64,000 nt of DNA, taken from assembly GCF_051020955.1 (NCBI RefSeq), contig NC_135029.1, positions 3,434,001-3,498,000 on the forward strand, read 5' to 3'. This document shows positions 12,155-25,800 of this stretch, one piece after another (the stretch's first letter is position 1; each line of letters begins with the position of its first letter). Made by a program: the position numbers and the translations under genes. The DNA comes from Megalopta genalis. Taxonomy: Eukaryota > Arthropoda > Insecta > Hymenoptera > Halictidae. The notes beneath the pieces were generated by a model. The model was not told where the DNA came from. It was given only the letters and a program-made list of their open reading frames with translations, and searched no databases.

Positions 12155-15100
12155 CTAAATACAAGGTTCACATTGTCTAATGATTTTTATCGCTGTTTTA
12201 TTAGCATATCAACCCTTCGCCGGCAATACGGGTCGTTGACTTCCGGACGGAAGTTCCGCTGTTTAATTTCACCGAGACGAAGGTGTCGAACATTGTAGTT
12301 CCTGCGCTTTATACTTACAAGGCCTCGATCGCCTAAATGTTGACATGTGAAGCACCAAAAATCAACCCCAAAAATTCCCACAATACCGAAGCAATTTAAT
12401 TAATGAAATTGAAAGTGGAGAGATAAAATTTATCACGGTGGGCGGTGTTTTCATTCTTTTGTAAACTGAACATCCTAGTAAAATTCAGTTTGTTCGAATA
12501 TATTGCATTAAGACTGAATTTTAAGAACTAGTTGAAAATTAGTGTCACTCAAAGTGATATAATAACGTGACACTAATGTGCGACATAATCTGTATTTTAA
12601 AATGCATTCAATGAAATTGTAATAAATTTCAAGTACATAGTGAAACAGAAGCTTGCCTTTTCTGCATTGACGATTTTATTAAATTAAAAAACTTGTAAAT
12701 TTGTCGAATATTCAACCAGAACGTGCACGTTATTTTAGTTGTGTTACAATCTATTATATCTTCATAGTTAGAATGCACATATTATTATAACAGTTCAGTT
12801 ATTTACATTCACTTTATGCACATGTGATACAGTATAGAACATGCGATTCTTTCAGATAATTGTACATACTTTATTTTCTTTTTTATACGTACAAATGCGT
12901 GCTAAGGAATTCTTTTACGCTCTTGATGTAATTCAGACTAAGTTAATAACTGAGAACATACCTGTGGAAATATCGTCGACGATTCTTGTGTAGCTAATAC
13001 CTTGATAGCAAACACACGTGCTAACTCTTGCGGTGTGGCGGATATTCGCAATGTGTATGCTTTGCCTGAAGTTAAAGGTGGCACACTTAATGATGCATAT
13101 CCTACTACTTCCCTTTCCTGTAAATGTAGATTATTTATAGTATTCGTACCTCGCATAAAAAATTTATGACTTTACAAAGGGTAAGAAATATTAAAAAAGA
13201 GATTCCTCCTAATTTCTGCTCATATAGGTAAGTAAATGATGAATAAATGGAGTTTAATGTCGTTGAATGATCATTTCAATCATTAAAATATTAACGATGA
13301 CCAACGGTTTTAGAAATATCGTGTGTGTAATCAACATTCCTAATAGTTTAAAGAGTTGGCAATACTTTTTAGGAAATTGTACTAAATTAATCAATTTAAA
13401 AAAGTTCTGTACTACTTTTATAAAAGTTTATAATTATAATAATTATAAGTTATAAAAGTTTCTACATAAATAAAACATTGAGATATTTAGAAAATATTTC
13501 AAGTATAATAAGTTATACTGTATTGATTTCAGTATATTGTAATCTGAAAAACGTCAAAGAACTTTTTCGTTTTTCGTTCTTTAGGAAAACAGAACATTGA
13601 CAGCTGCAGATAATGGTTTTCAAGTATCGATGCAACAGATCGAATTAAAAAATATGCAACTGAACGAATGTTCGATTACCCTCAAAATTCCTGGTGCAGT
13701 TAATTTCGCTTTGACAATTCCACCGCCGCAGGGAAAGATATGGAAGGTGCTCGAAGTATTTTCTGGTGGACGGTATCGGAAATGAACAAATCCATCAGTC
13801 TTGCGTAAATTGGTCGTGGTGTAACCCCCAGTTCGTAAAATTAACTCCGGAGTTTTTCGAAATCGTATGCTGTCGGTTGCTACCCGATTCGAAACGTTGT
13901 TGCGGGTATTCACCTGAAACAATAAGAGGACACCTCGAAATTTTAGAAGATAGCCAACCCTCGTACATTCTCTTTATTCTTCTATGAGTATATTGTAATT
14001 TCATGTACTTGTTTAAAAGGAAAATGTTGCAATTTCATGTATTCGTTTAAAAGGAACGTGTTGTAATTTTATGCATTTAACTAAAAGGATCGTATTGCAA
14101 TGTCGCGTGTTTATTCAAAAGGACCGTGTCGTAATTTAAATTTAAATTTAATTGTTGTTTGAATAATAAATAAAGTACAATCGATCAAATTTAAGTGTAA
14201 AAGCCAAGCAACCTTTGTCTGGAACTTATTTTTCTATTGTTGAAGACAAACGAGTTATTCTGGTGACCTGTTTTAAGTGTCCCACTCTGTAGATAACCGA
14301 CGAATCTTTCATCAAGAATAGCAATTCTTCAAAAAGTACTTTTACCAAAATCAGTAATTTTAACAAAATTGGCAGAGCATGTTTTACACCCCTAATTATT
14401 ACCGCCTGCAGTCTACTTTTAGAAAGAATGGTTAGTCGTGTAGACCTTCCTAAATCTCGATTACTGACCACGTATAACGTGAAATTGTACGTAGTGTCGT
14501 ACTTCATCCGATGAAGCGTCAATTTCGTTTGGCGCACGCAGTGAAGTCCTTCCGGAACCCCGCGGTGTTGCTGCTCCTTGGAGGAACTACCCTTCGATGG
14601 ATGCGCATGAACATGGAGGACATTCTGAGCCGCGCAAAGGGTCAACGGGTGAGCTTGAGATCCCGATGTTACGGCTAAACAGTAGCGTGAAAGGTGAGGA
14701 TTTATGTTGCTGGAAAAATAAACATATCTTTCGAGTTTCAGGATCTATCAACAGCAATAATGATTCAGGGTGGAGCAATAACGATGTCCATGATAAATAT
14801 TTTCGCTATTTGCAGTAAAGCATTGTCTAGAAACAGAACTGGAGAACTAGGATCAAATTCTAATGTAAACATTTTTTGTACAAGTGAACACGTAAAGGAC
14901 AATTTCAGATGAAAACAAATATAAAAAAGGGAAATGGTTTATTTCAATCTATAATCAATATTGTTTATGAAGTTTTTATTTTTGTAATGTTTTTTGATCA
15001 ACGAAGGAGACCTTTAATTTTTATACGTATATATATATATATATAAGAACGAGTATCAAGACGAATTTATTTATATGCTATTCAATAATCATTAGGGTCG

Positions 15101-18100
15101 TATACACAGTGCTGAGTTGAAAAATGTTTGGAATAAGACATGAAAATATATTCAGACATTATAACATTAATTTGAAATAATTAACTTCTTTTATGTTAAT
15201 CGAAATACTGTTTAAAATATTTATTTCATGTTACAAACATACGCATTGAAAAAGTTTAATAGAGTTAATGTTAGGAAATGCGTAATTGCAATTGCGATAC
15301 AATTGTTTGTTAATTGATTTAATGAAGATTCATTCGTTGTAACAAGAACATGAGTTTCAGGCTGTCAAGACTTCGTTGTTTGGTCATGAATGTGTTACGG
15401 AGGAAAATATGATAATTCATGGTATAAGAAAATTCATGTTTCATGTAACTTACAAAAATTACAAACATTGTGTTACAACAAATACGCAATTATTTGAAAA
15501 AATATAGAAATATTGAAATAATGTTTGTTTGATTATACTTAATTTTATAACGATAATCACAGGAATTTCTATATAATTTGTGATTCAACATAGAACAGAA
15601 TTTACTAAAATTTTAATTAACGTAACCGAGTGAATTCTTCAAATTTCTTGGACTACGATGGTATTTATTTGATACTATTTCTTGTAATTCTATTACATCA
15701 AATGTTATGCATTCGTAACGAAAGTGAAAAATGTAAGTTCAAATGTTCAAATGTAAAATAGTAAATAAGTTCTATCTGTTCTATCAATTTCAACTTATTC
15801 AAATTATTAAGAATATAACTTCTTATTCTAACATCGTCTATATTTTGCAATTAGTATAGACAATTTTTATTTTGCATAAAAATCCGCGGACTAGCGATCA
15901 GTGAGAGATAACAAAATCGACTGTGAATAGGTAAGCGAAGACACGCTTGTTAGAAGTAGATATGTCAGCAATGCACAGACAGTTAGTAGCGGCATGCAGA
16001 CGCTCTTTCAAAATTATTGCATAAAAGACTGTAGAATTAATTTTGAACCGTCTCGCAGCAGGTCTATATAAATACATTTGTCAACACCAATTTTAAAGAC
16101 GATAAAACGTTTTACAATATCCAGAAATAGAAAACGTGTGAATTTCCACTTTCGGGAACATATGAGAAACGAATAAAAACATGTCTGACAATGTAATTCT
16201 CACGAAAAGCAGCATTTATTGTTTCATACGGTACCTCGAATCATCTCGCAACCTTGAGCACAGTTAATCTTTTATGTTCTCGCGTATGGCAATATCTTAA
16301 ACGGATGTTTCACTCCATTATCTTCATCAACGACTTCAGCGATAATTGTTTAGAAAGTAATCGTTAATTAGTGTGCAAATGTCGCGACGGATTCAGACAC
16401 TCGTGTACGGGCAAATTTAACAAATAACAAGCTCGTCGCGTAATACCTTTTGTTCCAGGAGACAGTGAGCCGACGCTTGCTCCTCCGCTGTTGAAATCTC
16501 AATGAGCGATGACGGCTTTCTCTTTCGTTCATGTACCACTCAGGAATATGATCCAATCCGCTGGACGTCGCGTACAAAAGCACCGTACTCGGGATCAGTT
16601 TTTGCAAATTTGCGTCAGGAGAGTCCACGGATTTAATTTCGAACCGGTAGAGGCCGGCTCGTGTCTTCGGTATCGTAAAATTCTGATCCTCGGCGCCCTG
16701 GTACGTAAAAAGGGGGGAGCCTGGCTTCAGAGTCTTCACTGGCCATCGTGTTTGTGCTGTTATATCGATCATAATACTTTATTCATTAGAGAGACGTTTA
16801 TCTCGGCTTAGTACTTCTGATATCTTCCTGCCGTATCAACACCTGCGTTCAGCGTTAATAGTGATATATTTATTACTAGACCGCGGATTTCATACGTTTA
16901 TGTCAAAATTGTGCGCTTATAATTTAAAACAGTGTAAACATCAAAAACATTACGAAACGTCAATGTATTATTTTTAATCTATTAAAATGATTCAAGGAAG
17001 AATGAACTTGCTACTTGGTTTCTATTTCTTGCAATTGATGCGAACAATTCTTATTTTGCATAATAAAAATCCGCAGTCCGTTCTCGTTACTGTTCTCTTT
17101 ATTCTTTATTTTACCGTAGAGTTTATTAATCTTCGCCTGGCGAATGCTGGGTCCAGTCAGACCCGTACATATAAACGGTAACTAATATCGATAGAATAAA
17201 TGAGATAAGTCCATTAACACGCGAATGAATCACATTTGAAAACTTGTCATAGATTAGATTTAAAAATGTAATATGTATGTTATGCAATAGAAAAGTTGAT
17301 TTAAAAAAATTCGGTATAGAGAAGATTTATTATATAATTATAATAGATTTCATATACATTTTGTACATATTTATAAAACATTTATATTACAAATATTATA
17401 TGATATTATATGAAATATTCTAGAAAAAAATGTTATGTATTCGTTATGCTTTATATTATATATTAATGGAGGTATTCTATAATAATTATATGTATAAGTA
17501 AAATTACTTGTCACAAATATTTTTATGAATCAGTATACAAAATGCAAATAGTGTATATATTCACGCAGCATAAATGCATGAGGTTTTCAATAACAATAAA
17601 ATATCGAAAAGATGAATCCAGCTTTTTATGCGTTCTCATGAACCCAGTATTGCGACGTGCAAAGGTTAAATAAGCTGTCGATATCTTTTGACAAACCGCT
17701 CTTAAAATAATTCGAAGTTCAATTCTATGAATTTTAAGAACACGTTATGCATGATATTATATGTTACAATGCTTTAAATAAGTATTTCTAAAATATCCGG
17801 GAATACACAGTATTCTTTCTTGTTCAAATCACGTATGAAGTATACTTTAAATAATATTATAAACAGTATTAATACTAATATTATAAACAGTATAATATTG
17901 CTACATGTTATCGTACAATATTTAATTACTCTTACATTTTGCACCCTCGGACTCTTCAGTGTTTTCAGGTGGTTCGACATAGCTAACCGTCCATGATATT
18001 GGTCCGCTACAGGGGCTAACAAGCAGTGTTAGGGGTGGACCTTCGCGTGGGCTTAGGTAATAGAACCTGGAATAATTTTATCTGCATCCAGTATGATATT

Positions 18101-21100
18101 GATGCTCGATACGTATTAAGTGTATCCAGACACGATATGCAACACAATGCAAAACTGTATACCTTGAGCTCTTTTCAATTAGTACTCAAACTAATATATG
18201 TATATGCCGAATATGAGAGTTATTCGACATACGTTCATATAAATATACAATTTTCATACAGTAGAGACATTCTATTATCCAAAAATGTCGTTCAAGTTCT
18301 GTATTAGGTGATTATGTATCTAAATAATACAACGATTAGATAATAGAACATTTAAATATCAGAATATTGTAAAAATAAATGTTCGGATAAGGGAGTCTCT
18401 GCTGTGATATACCAAACAGTGAATTATAAAGGATTGCACATATTTTTTTCAAAGTTTCCCGAAGCTACCGAAAAGTAATAATCAGGTTATAATGTATCTT
18501 TGCAAGTACAGACTCTATCGTTTGTTATATATTGAAGTATTTACCTCGTTAAAAATATTACATACTAGCCAGGAGTTTCTTAAGTATGGAAATCTATCGA
18601 TAAAACTTGTAATTGTGTCGTTAATATTAATTAATAAGGTTCGTTTCGAAAGATTAAAGGGAGCTTCGAACTTGTGAAAATGTAGGACACCCTTTCAAGG
18701 AAGAGGCAACACACAGGCACAATGAAAAACTTATACATATACAGTGACTTCCGTTATTGGCAGACTCTTTAACAGGATTACAGTACATGAAAGTCATACA
18801 AATTCGTTAGTACTTATTTATCAATATGCGAATAGTATAGATGAAATTTTAAAAGGGACAAAATCAAAATATTAAGGAGGATAACTTTTTTCAAATTGGA
18901 TCAAACGACTTCAGTTTTCTTGAGGAGATAGAAGAATCGATTTACTAGATCTACACAGTCAGCCTAAAAAGTATACGTACACTTTATCTCCGATTTGTGA
19001 CAAATTGTCAATATTTGAACTGTTATTATTTTGTAAAAGCGTAAATTTCGAAGTTTCCTTTATCGATATCAATTTTCTCATGACACGAATATCAAATTTT
19101 ATTTGAATATTAGGAGAAAGAAAAAAAAGTTCTGGAGCTAGTTACTGTGTACCTATGATCTACAAAGATCAGTTGCTGTGCCTCAGTTACTGTGCTCCCT
19201 CCCTAGATACTGTGATCTCTGAATACTGTTCTTCAATTACTGTGCTACTTTCCTGAATACTGAGCCCCAATAACCGTGCATAATAAATATTTAATATTTA
19301 ACATACTTCAATAAATTCCATTTTCTATAAAAAATATGATATCATAATAAGTTGTTTAAAAGTGTATATTAGAGATGACTGCTTTTTCAAAATATGACAT
19401 ATGATTTGAGTTTATGTAGGCTGAACCCGTGGTAAGCGGTGAATAAACTACTGAAATTGAAATTAAAAACAAAAATCCAAATAATCAATCACTGTTCTAT
19501 TTTTCCGTAATTTTAATACATTTTATCAATACAATTAACATCGTGATGTCTTACCCAGCACGATTTATTTTACTCGCTGAATATCGATCTTCATTCGTTC
19601 AGTATTTTCTTAAGTTTCTTCAGAAGTTTTACATTAAATCCCGCAAATCCAATATCAAACAATTGAAATAACTATTGTAATGTTTAAAAACGTTCGTCTT
19701 TTTACATGTTCAATTTTATCAAACAATTAATTGAATTCAAATAAAAAGATTTAATATTTCTTATTCGATAAGAGGGATAAAGACCGCAGCACAATTGGCT
19801 ATCTCACAGTAACTGGCTCCACTGCCCTGTTCAATCTTCAATTATTTGCAATGTTACTTTTGCACCCGGTTTCCCTTATAATCCGACGGTAACAGCATAA
19901 TCTCAAGATCAGCCGATTCATGTACACGTACACGTGGACGCGGGTCGCCCAGACACAGAGTCGCGGACTGCCGTTTATATTTAGTCATAATGTGTGATCG
20001 TATCCGTGCAAAAGTCCCTCTTTAAAGATCGCACCGGTTAAGTTTACGCCTCGGCATAGCTGTCGTGGTTACACTTTCTCTCTCTCTCTCTCTCTGTTCC
20101 ACCGGCCCCCCCATCATCCCATCCCCCTCCTCGTCCCCATCCCTTAGGACGTCGTCGCCGCGGACTCTCCTCGTCCCGTTAGCATCGTTCGAGAGAACGT
20201 CGGGACGTCGCACGTGCCTTTCGTTCATGGGCTGGCACTGAAACGGCTATTGTAAAATTAGCGTCTACACACAATGCTGGCGTCGCGGCGTCTGGGGTCG
20301 CGCAGCTACGACCCCCGACGTCTAATTTTGGCGGACGGTTTGTCCCACGACAAACCCAAATTGATTTTGTCATTCGGCCCGGCTAGGCCATCTCACGACT
20401 TTCCTGGAAATCCGCGCCCGATAGTATGGCCCGCGTCGCGATGCGTGGCGTGGCGTGGCGCGGCGTCGCGACGCCGACGGCCTCCTCGTGCGTCTGCTTA
20501 CCCTAGACCCTGCCGACGTCTGACGACGCTTGCCATTGCCATGCCGCCGCATCCCGCACTCGACGGTTTCCTCTTAAAAGTCCGACGAAAGTAGAGGAAC
20601 GAAACTTATCTACAAGCGAACATTATTTTTTAGCGAATTTATTTATATGACGATCGAGAAAGTTGCGCAACTTTTTAATTGGTTCTGTTTGATACTAGCA
20701 TCGTAGAACATTTTTGAGACACGTTCTTATATTATTATGTTCCGATGAGAACAGAGAAAGAAAAGTTCTCTTGGGACGAAAAAGTTTCGGTTGCGAGAGA
20801 ACTTCTCTAAAATGTATAATTTTAAATGCGTAACAGGAATAGATGTTTTGTTTACCGATGCTGAAAAGTTCATCACTGTAACAAATAACTCGATATTCTG
20901 AATGTGTTGCTTATTTGTAATATTTATATAAACAAAGTCACAGTTCAATTTTACGTTCCTTTTATCGGATCGCCGTGAATGAATTTCAAAAAAGTTCCTT
21001 TTAGTAGGCTTGACGCCAAGAAATAACCAAAATTTGTTTGGCCGTGGTATAATAGACAATTTATTATTATGCCCGTATGTTAGACAATTTCTCATTATGG

Positions 21101-22764
21101 AGGCACCATTCTATAATATTTATTTGACTTTATATTTTAAAAGGTTATTTAACTTTATATCTTAAATGTCATTGTACTCTTTTCTATCATTTTTTCCTGC
21201 TTTTGTTTTGTAGGATTAACCGACTTGTATCGTGACCGTTTGAGTAAATTCAATTTCGTCATCGTCATTTCGTCATTATTCACTAGTTCTAGTGTTAATT
21301 ATTATTTTTATTTTTTGTCAACATGTTAATATGTTGGTCATTCACTCAGAAATCGTAAAAATTGACTTTTATGTTTCAACAAATAATTCTGTCGCCCAAT
21401 TGCGGATCACATGGCAGTCAACAACGTTAACTTTACAAATACATTTTTCATAAAAGCTAATGTAGAGGATTTATCATATATGTTATGTGTAACATCATAT
21501 TATGTTATAATAAAAATTAAATTGACAATAAAAAGACCAGTTATAACCAATGAAGATGAATTACTCATTCAAGATGGTTTAAGTTATAATGCATATATTA
21601 TTACTGTTTATAGGATTTGAAGCAATATTAATGTCTAGAGATTGATGTCTAAAAAATTATGAAAATCGCCGATTGTGATTCTTCCCACATCGAGGTAACC
21701 GAACACCTTTATAAGAAATCAGAGAGAGAGAATTAAGCTAATAACAATTTCCAACTATTTTAAGGTGCTGTAAAACAATTTTTTTTCTATTAAAACAATG
21801 TTACGTTGTACTGATATGTTAAAAAGACTTTAGAAATTCGGATAATGGAAAAATAAGTAATAGAAAATAAATTTCATCTTATCGGCAACTTATTGGCTTG
21901 GCACTTTTCGCTCCGGTTAAACAGTTTCAATTGGTATCAAAAGGGTTTAATGACAAACTTTGATTAAATCGTTCGATCATTTTTCTTCTATTTGACGAGT
22001 GCTGATTCTTGAAATACATTATTTTATGTACATTTATTTGTTTCGGTTCATAAAATGTAGCTTCCTACACGCCTACTTTTATAAATAATAAACAATTGTA
22101 CATGCAAAAATCGTCACATTTCATTGCTTGTGATATAATGAGTTAAGAAGGCGTTTTTAAATATCATGTAATTAATACTTGCTAAAAATTATGACGCTAG
22201 ATGAGAATAGCTAATAACAATACTTATTAACCATGATAAAGTTGTGAGACAATTTCTAATAAATATGTGGACTGAATACTGCAAGAAAAAAATTTCAATG
22301 GAAACATATGTATAATATAAATGTGTAATAATATGACAATATTAATAAATTAATCATGTTTTTATTTGTACAAAATACCGCAAGGAAAGAAGTTAAATTA
22401 AACTGAACTGATCGTGAGTAACATACTTCAAAGCACAAAACCTATCCGGCGATTCAATCGTTTCCAAAATATTTAAAAGAAATAGTCACACTTTGTTTAA
22501 TTATTGAAATAATATCGCCCATATCATCAGTAATTTCAAAGTTTATTCACGCGAAAATGAATAATATGAATAAACATAGACATCGTCAGCGCTTAAATTA
22601 CAAAACAATGAACAAACAACAAGAGTCTACATCTAAAATATTATGGATTATAGAAATTTCAATGTTGCTGCATTTGCTATTGAAATAAGTATGCGCATTT
22701 AATTTCTCCAGAAGACTACATTTTCCCTATTTAGGGTAAAAGTAAATGTTTTCATTTCATTCGC

Positions 22765-22846
<82 letters not shown>

Positions 22847-25800
22847 CAGCAACATTGAAATTTCTATAATCCATAATATTTTAGATGTAGACTCTTGTTG
22901 TTTTTTCATTGTTTTGTAATTTAAGCGCTGACGATGTCTATGTTTATTATATAGTTATAGATTATATAGTTATAGATTATAGACTTGGGAAGCGGGTAAA
23001 TAACTTCTTACGAAGTTTTAACACAATAACACTGTACATGTGGAAACTACAAATTATTTTTCATGCCACAAACTATGGTTTTACGTGCGTCTTATTGTAT
23101 TGTGTGGAGTGTAGCTCATCAGCGGTCTGCGCGCTCGCGTCCGAATGGATTTTCCGAGAACTCTGCCAACCTACGTTTTCGAAACGTTCAAAGGGATCAC
23201 CAGAGTATGGATGTTTATGCAAATATAGAGATTTTCAACCGGTTTTTCTTGCAGAAGTGAAAGCGAGTGCAATTTTTCCTACAGTCGTTAAAGTCGTAAA
23301 CAGCAACGTTCGCCTAATCCTGGCAGAAAATATTCGTTCAAAACAATAAATGTGATTGTTGAAGGAATTATTCAAACGTTTCTTTGAAACGACAAATATT
23401 GTATCAAGGAAAGTAGTCCAATTTAGACTTAGCTTATGCCTAATTTACAATTCATAGTTAATTAGTACCACGAACTATTTTTCCTGACATAAAAAATAAG
23501 CGAGATACTCAAGATGCTCAAGTTAGATAGAACATCCTGTATAGCTAAACCCAACTCAAAGCATAAATTATAATAGATTGATACCATTAATGATACTTCA
23601 AGTATTTTCCATCATCAAGATACACGATGGTTCAATCTATGTACTCGCCCAAATTAAGTTACTCTTCTGTCTATTAACCCTAGAAAGATAACCATATGAC
23701 AACGTACGTAAAAGATAACCATACGCTTCAGAGGCGCATGCTTTTCTAAGGCGTCAATTTTATACTAACAATGGATATTTATTTAAGTTAATCTAGTCAT
23801 TTTAAAGGTTTGGCATTATTGTAAAAATAAAATGCATTTATATTATATTTTTTTATATTTTAAGTAATTTTAAACTTAAATCACTAGACCTCTATGAACA
23901 ATTAACAAAAATCAACAGTCTTCGCAGGCGCCTCTGCGACGTAGGTTATCTTTCTCGGGTTAAACAAATGACTAATAACAGAAGCCTAATAAACTAGCTT
24001 AACAAACACCCTAACAAATAGCCTAACAAAGCATTAGGATATTTTTCGATGCTATCAATGTGAAGATGACGTTAGATTATTGCAAAAGAAACTTTTACAA
24101 CGCTTGGGGATAATCATATTTTTCTTTAAATCAATGTCAACATTTTTCTCATTTTGTACTTTCCAAAAACATAAACATGTTCATTTTTATGTTAATGTTT
24201 CTCTATATGTGACACGTTTTATTATTTGACTCGATTTTATTGTTAATGAAATCAATATTTAGATTGCATATATGAAGAATCATAATGATCAACGCCTGAT
24301 CTGTTTGATGGAATACCTGTTTTATATTATTACTTTTTATTGTACGGCTTAACAATCATGAAAAGTTTGATTTATAAGAATTTGTCATCTTTTTGTACTA
24401 TGCAATTGCAGTATAAATTGATTTCTCTCTCATATATTTGTTATTAGTGGATGCTTATAGGATTTTATATTTTAGAAAAAACTTAATTTTATATCACTGA
24501 TTTTACTAAAATGAACAGTTTCATATATAATATATTACATGTATTGTAAATATTTTCATTTTGATATTATTCTTACCGTAAAAATGCTTTCGTTTTCTAT
24601 AGCATAATCTTTAAGATTTCATGTATTTAGAATATGTATGCGCAATCGATTAATCCATAAAATTGATTCTATTACGCTTTTTGATTAATAAAATTATCAA
24701 CATAGAAAATAAAGTCTCAGTAATACTTATTATATGCAAGAATATTTAAAAAAAATTAATAACTAAGCAAGTTGTCATATTTATACTAAACTCAAAAAGT
24801 TAGTTAGATTTCTACAGATAATCAAATACTCTGCTGATGCTATAGTGTGGCAGCATACGTATTTTACGCGCAGAATGTGAACTTCAGTTTTACTGTGCCT
24901 GGTGAAATCATCCATAAATCGTGACGCTTTCGAACGCCTGAATAGCTACTTCTTTCACTGCATTCGATGCATTGTTTCGCTTAGAATATTTCTCCTGGGT
25001 TCATTTGAAGTTACAGTAATTATAATGTAATACTTAAAGTAAAAGTTCATTAATTGATTTACCATTTCATTTCACATTGTTCCAATGATTTTCAGGAATA
25101 CCAATTAAGTGATCATTACAATGTAATTTTGCTAACTCAAGGAAAATGAATATTTTGAATTTCTCAGAAACTAATGTATGCATAATAATGTGTACTTTAT
25201 AATTATTGAAATACAAATTATGTTTCATAAAGATAAAAACAAATAATTAATACGTAAGCAAGACGATGAGGAAAGTTGCATGTTATTTCTTAAGATTTTC
25301 AGTTTCAATCATTTCAAATGCGCATATTCTCCTGTTTCAGAATATTCTTCGCGAACCTATAGTTTACTATCATTATTCTTTTCAGAATTATACAAGGTGA
25401 CTCAGCAAACGTTAAGTGTGACTCGTTTAGTAGTGAACTATATGGTATATGAAAAAGTGGTGGAAACAAAAATTATACGATACAATAAGAGAAACACCGT
25501 TTGGTTTTTCTATCGAGGTATGAAGATTATTCCATGTTTTTTCTTTTATTGTAATGTGTAAAATTTAATTCTGCAATTGGAAAGAAAGTTTAACCTAATT
25601 ACTGTATTAATAAAATAACAACTATACCTAATTCTTTATTTACACGGTAGATTGACCGCTAGTACCGTTTTAGGAAATAATAATCATTAGTTATCATTCA
25701 AACGTTATTTTACAATAAATTATTATCAGAGAAAAGTTTTCTACGTCGACTAAAACAATTACTCCTTGCTAGCAGAAAAGAAAAATGCTATTAGGTCTTG

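Noticed and set aside
12187..12381. Candidate extra NDNF exon
   Set aside because: Exons 6 and 7 join directly in phase 0 and align without a gap to vertebrate NDNF, so this frame is intronic.
22909..23349. 146-codon + strand open frame in the NDNF intron
   Set aside because: It begins inside the arm of the inverted repeat, has no recognisable domain, and another + frame overlaps it; likely non-coding though the DNA is GC-balanced.
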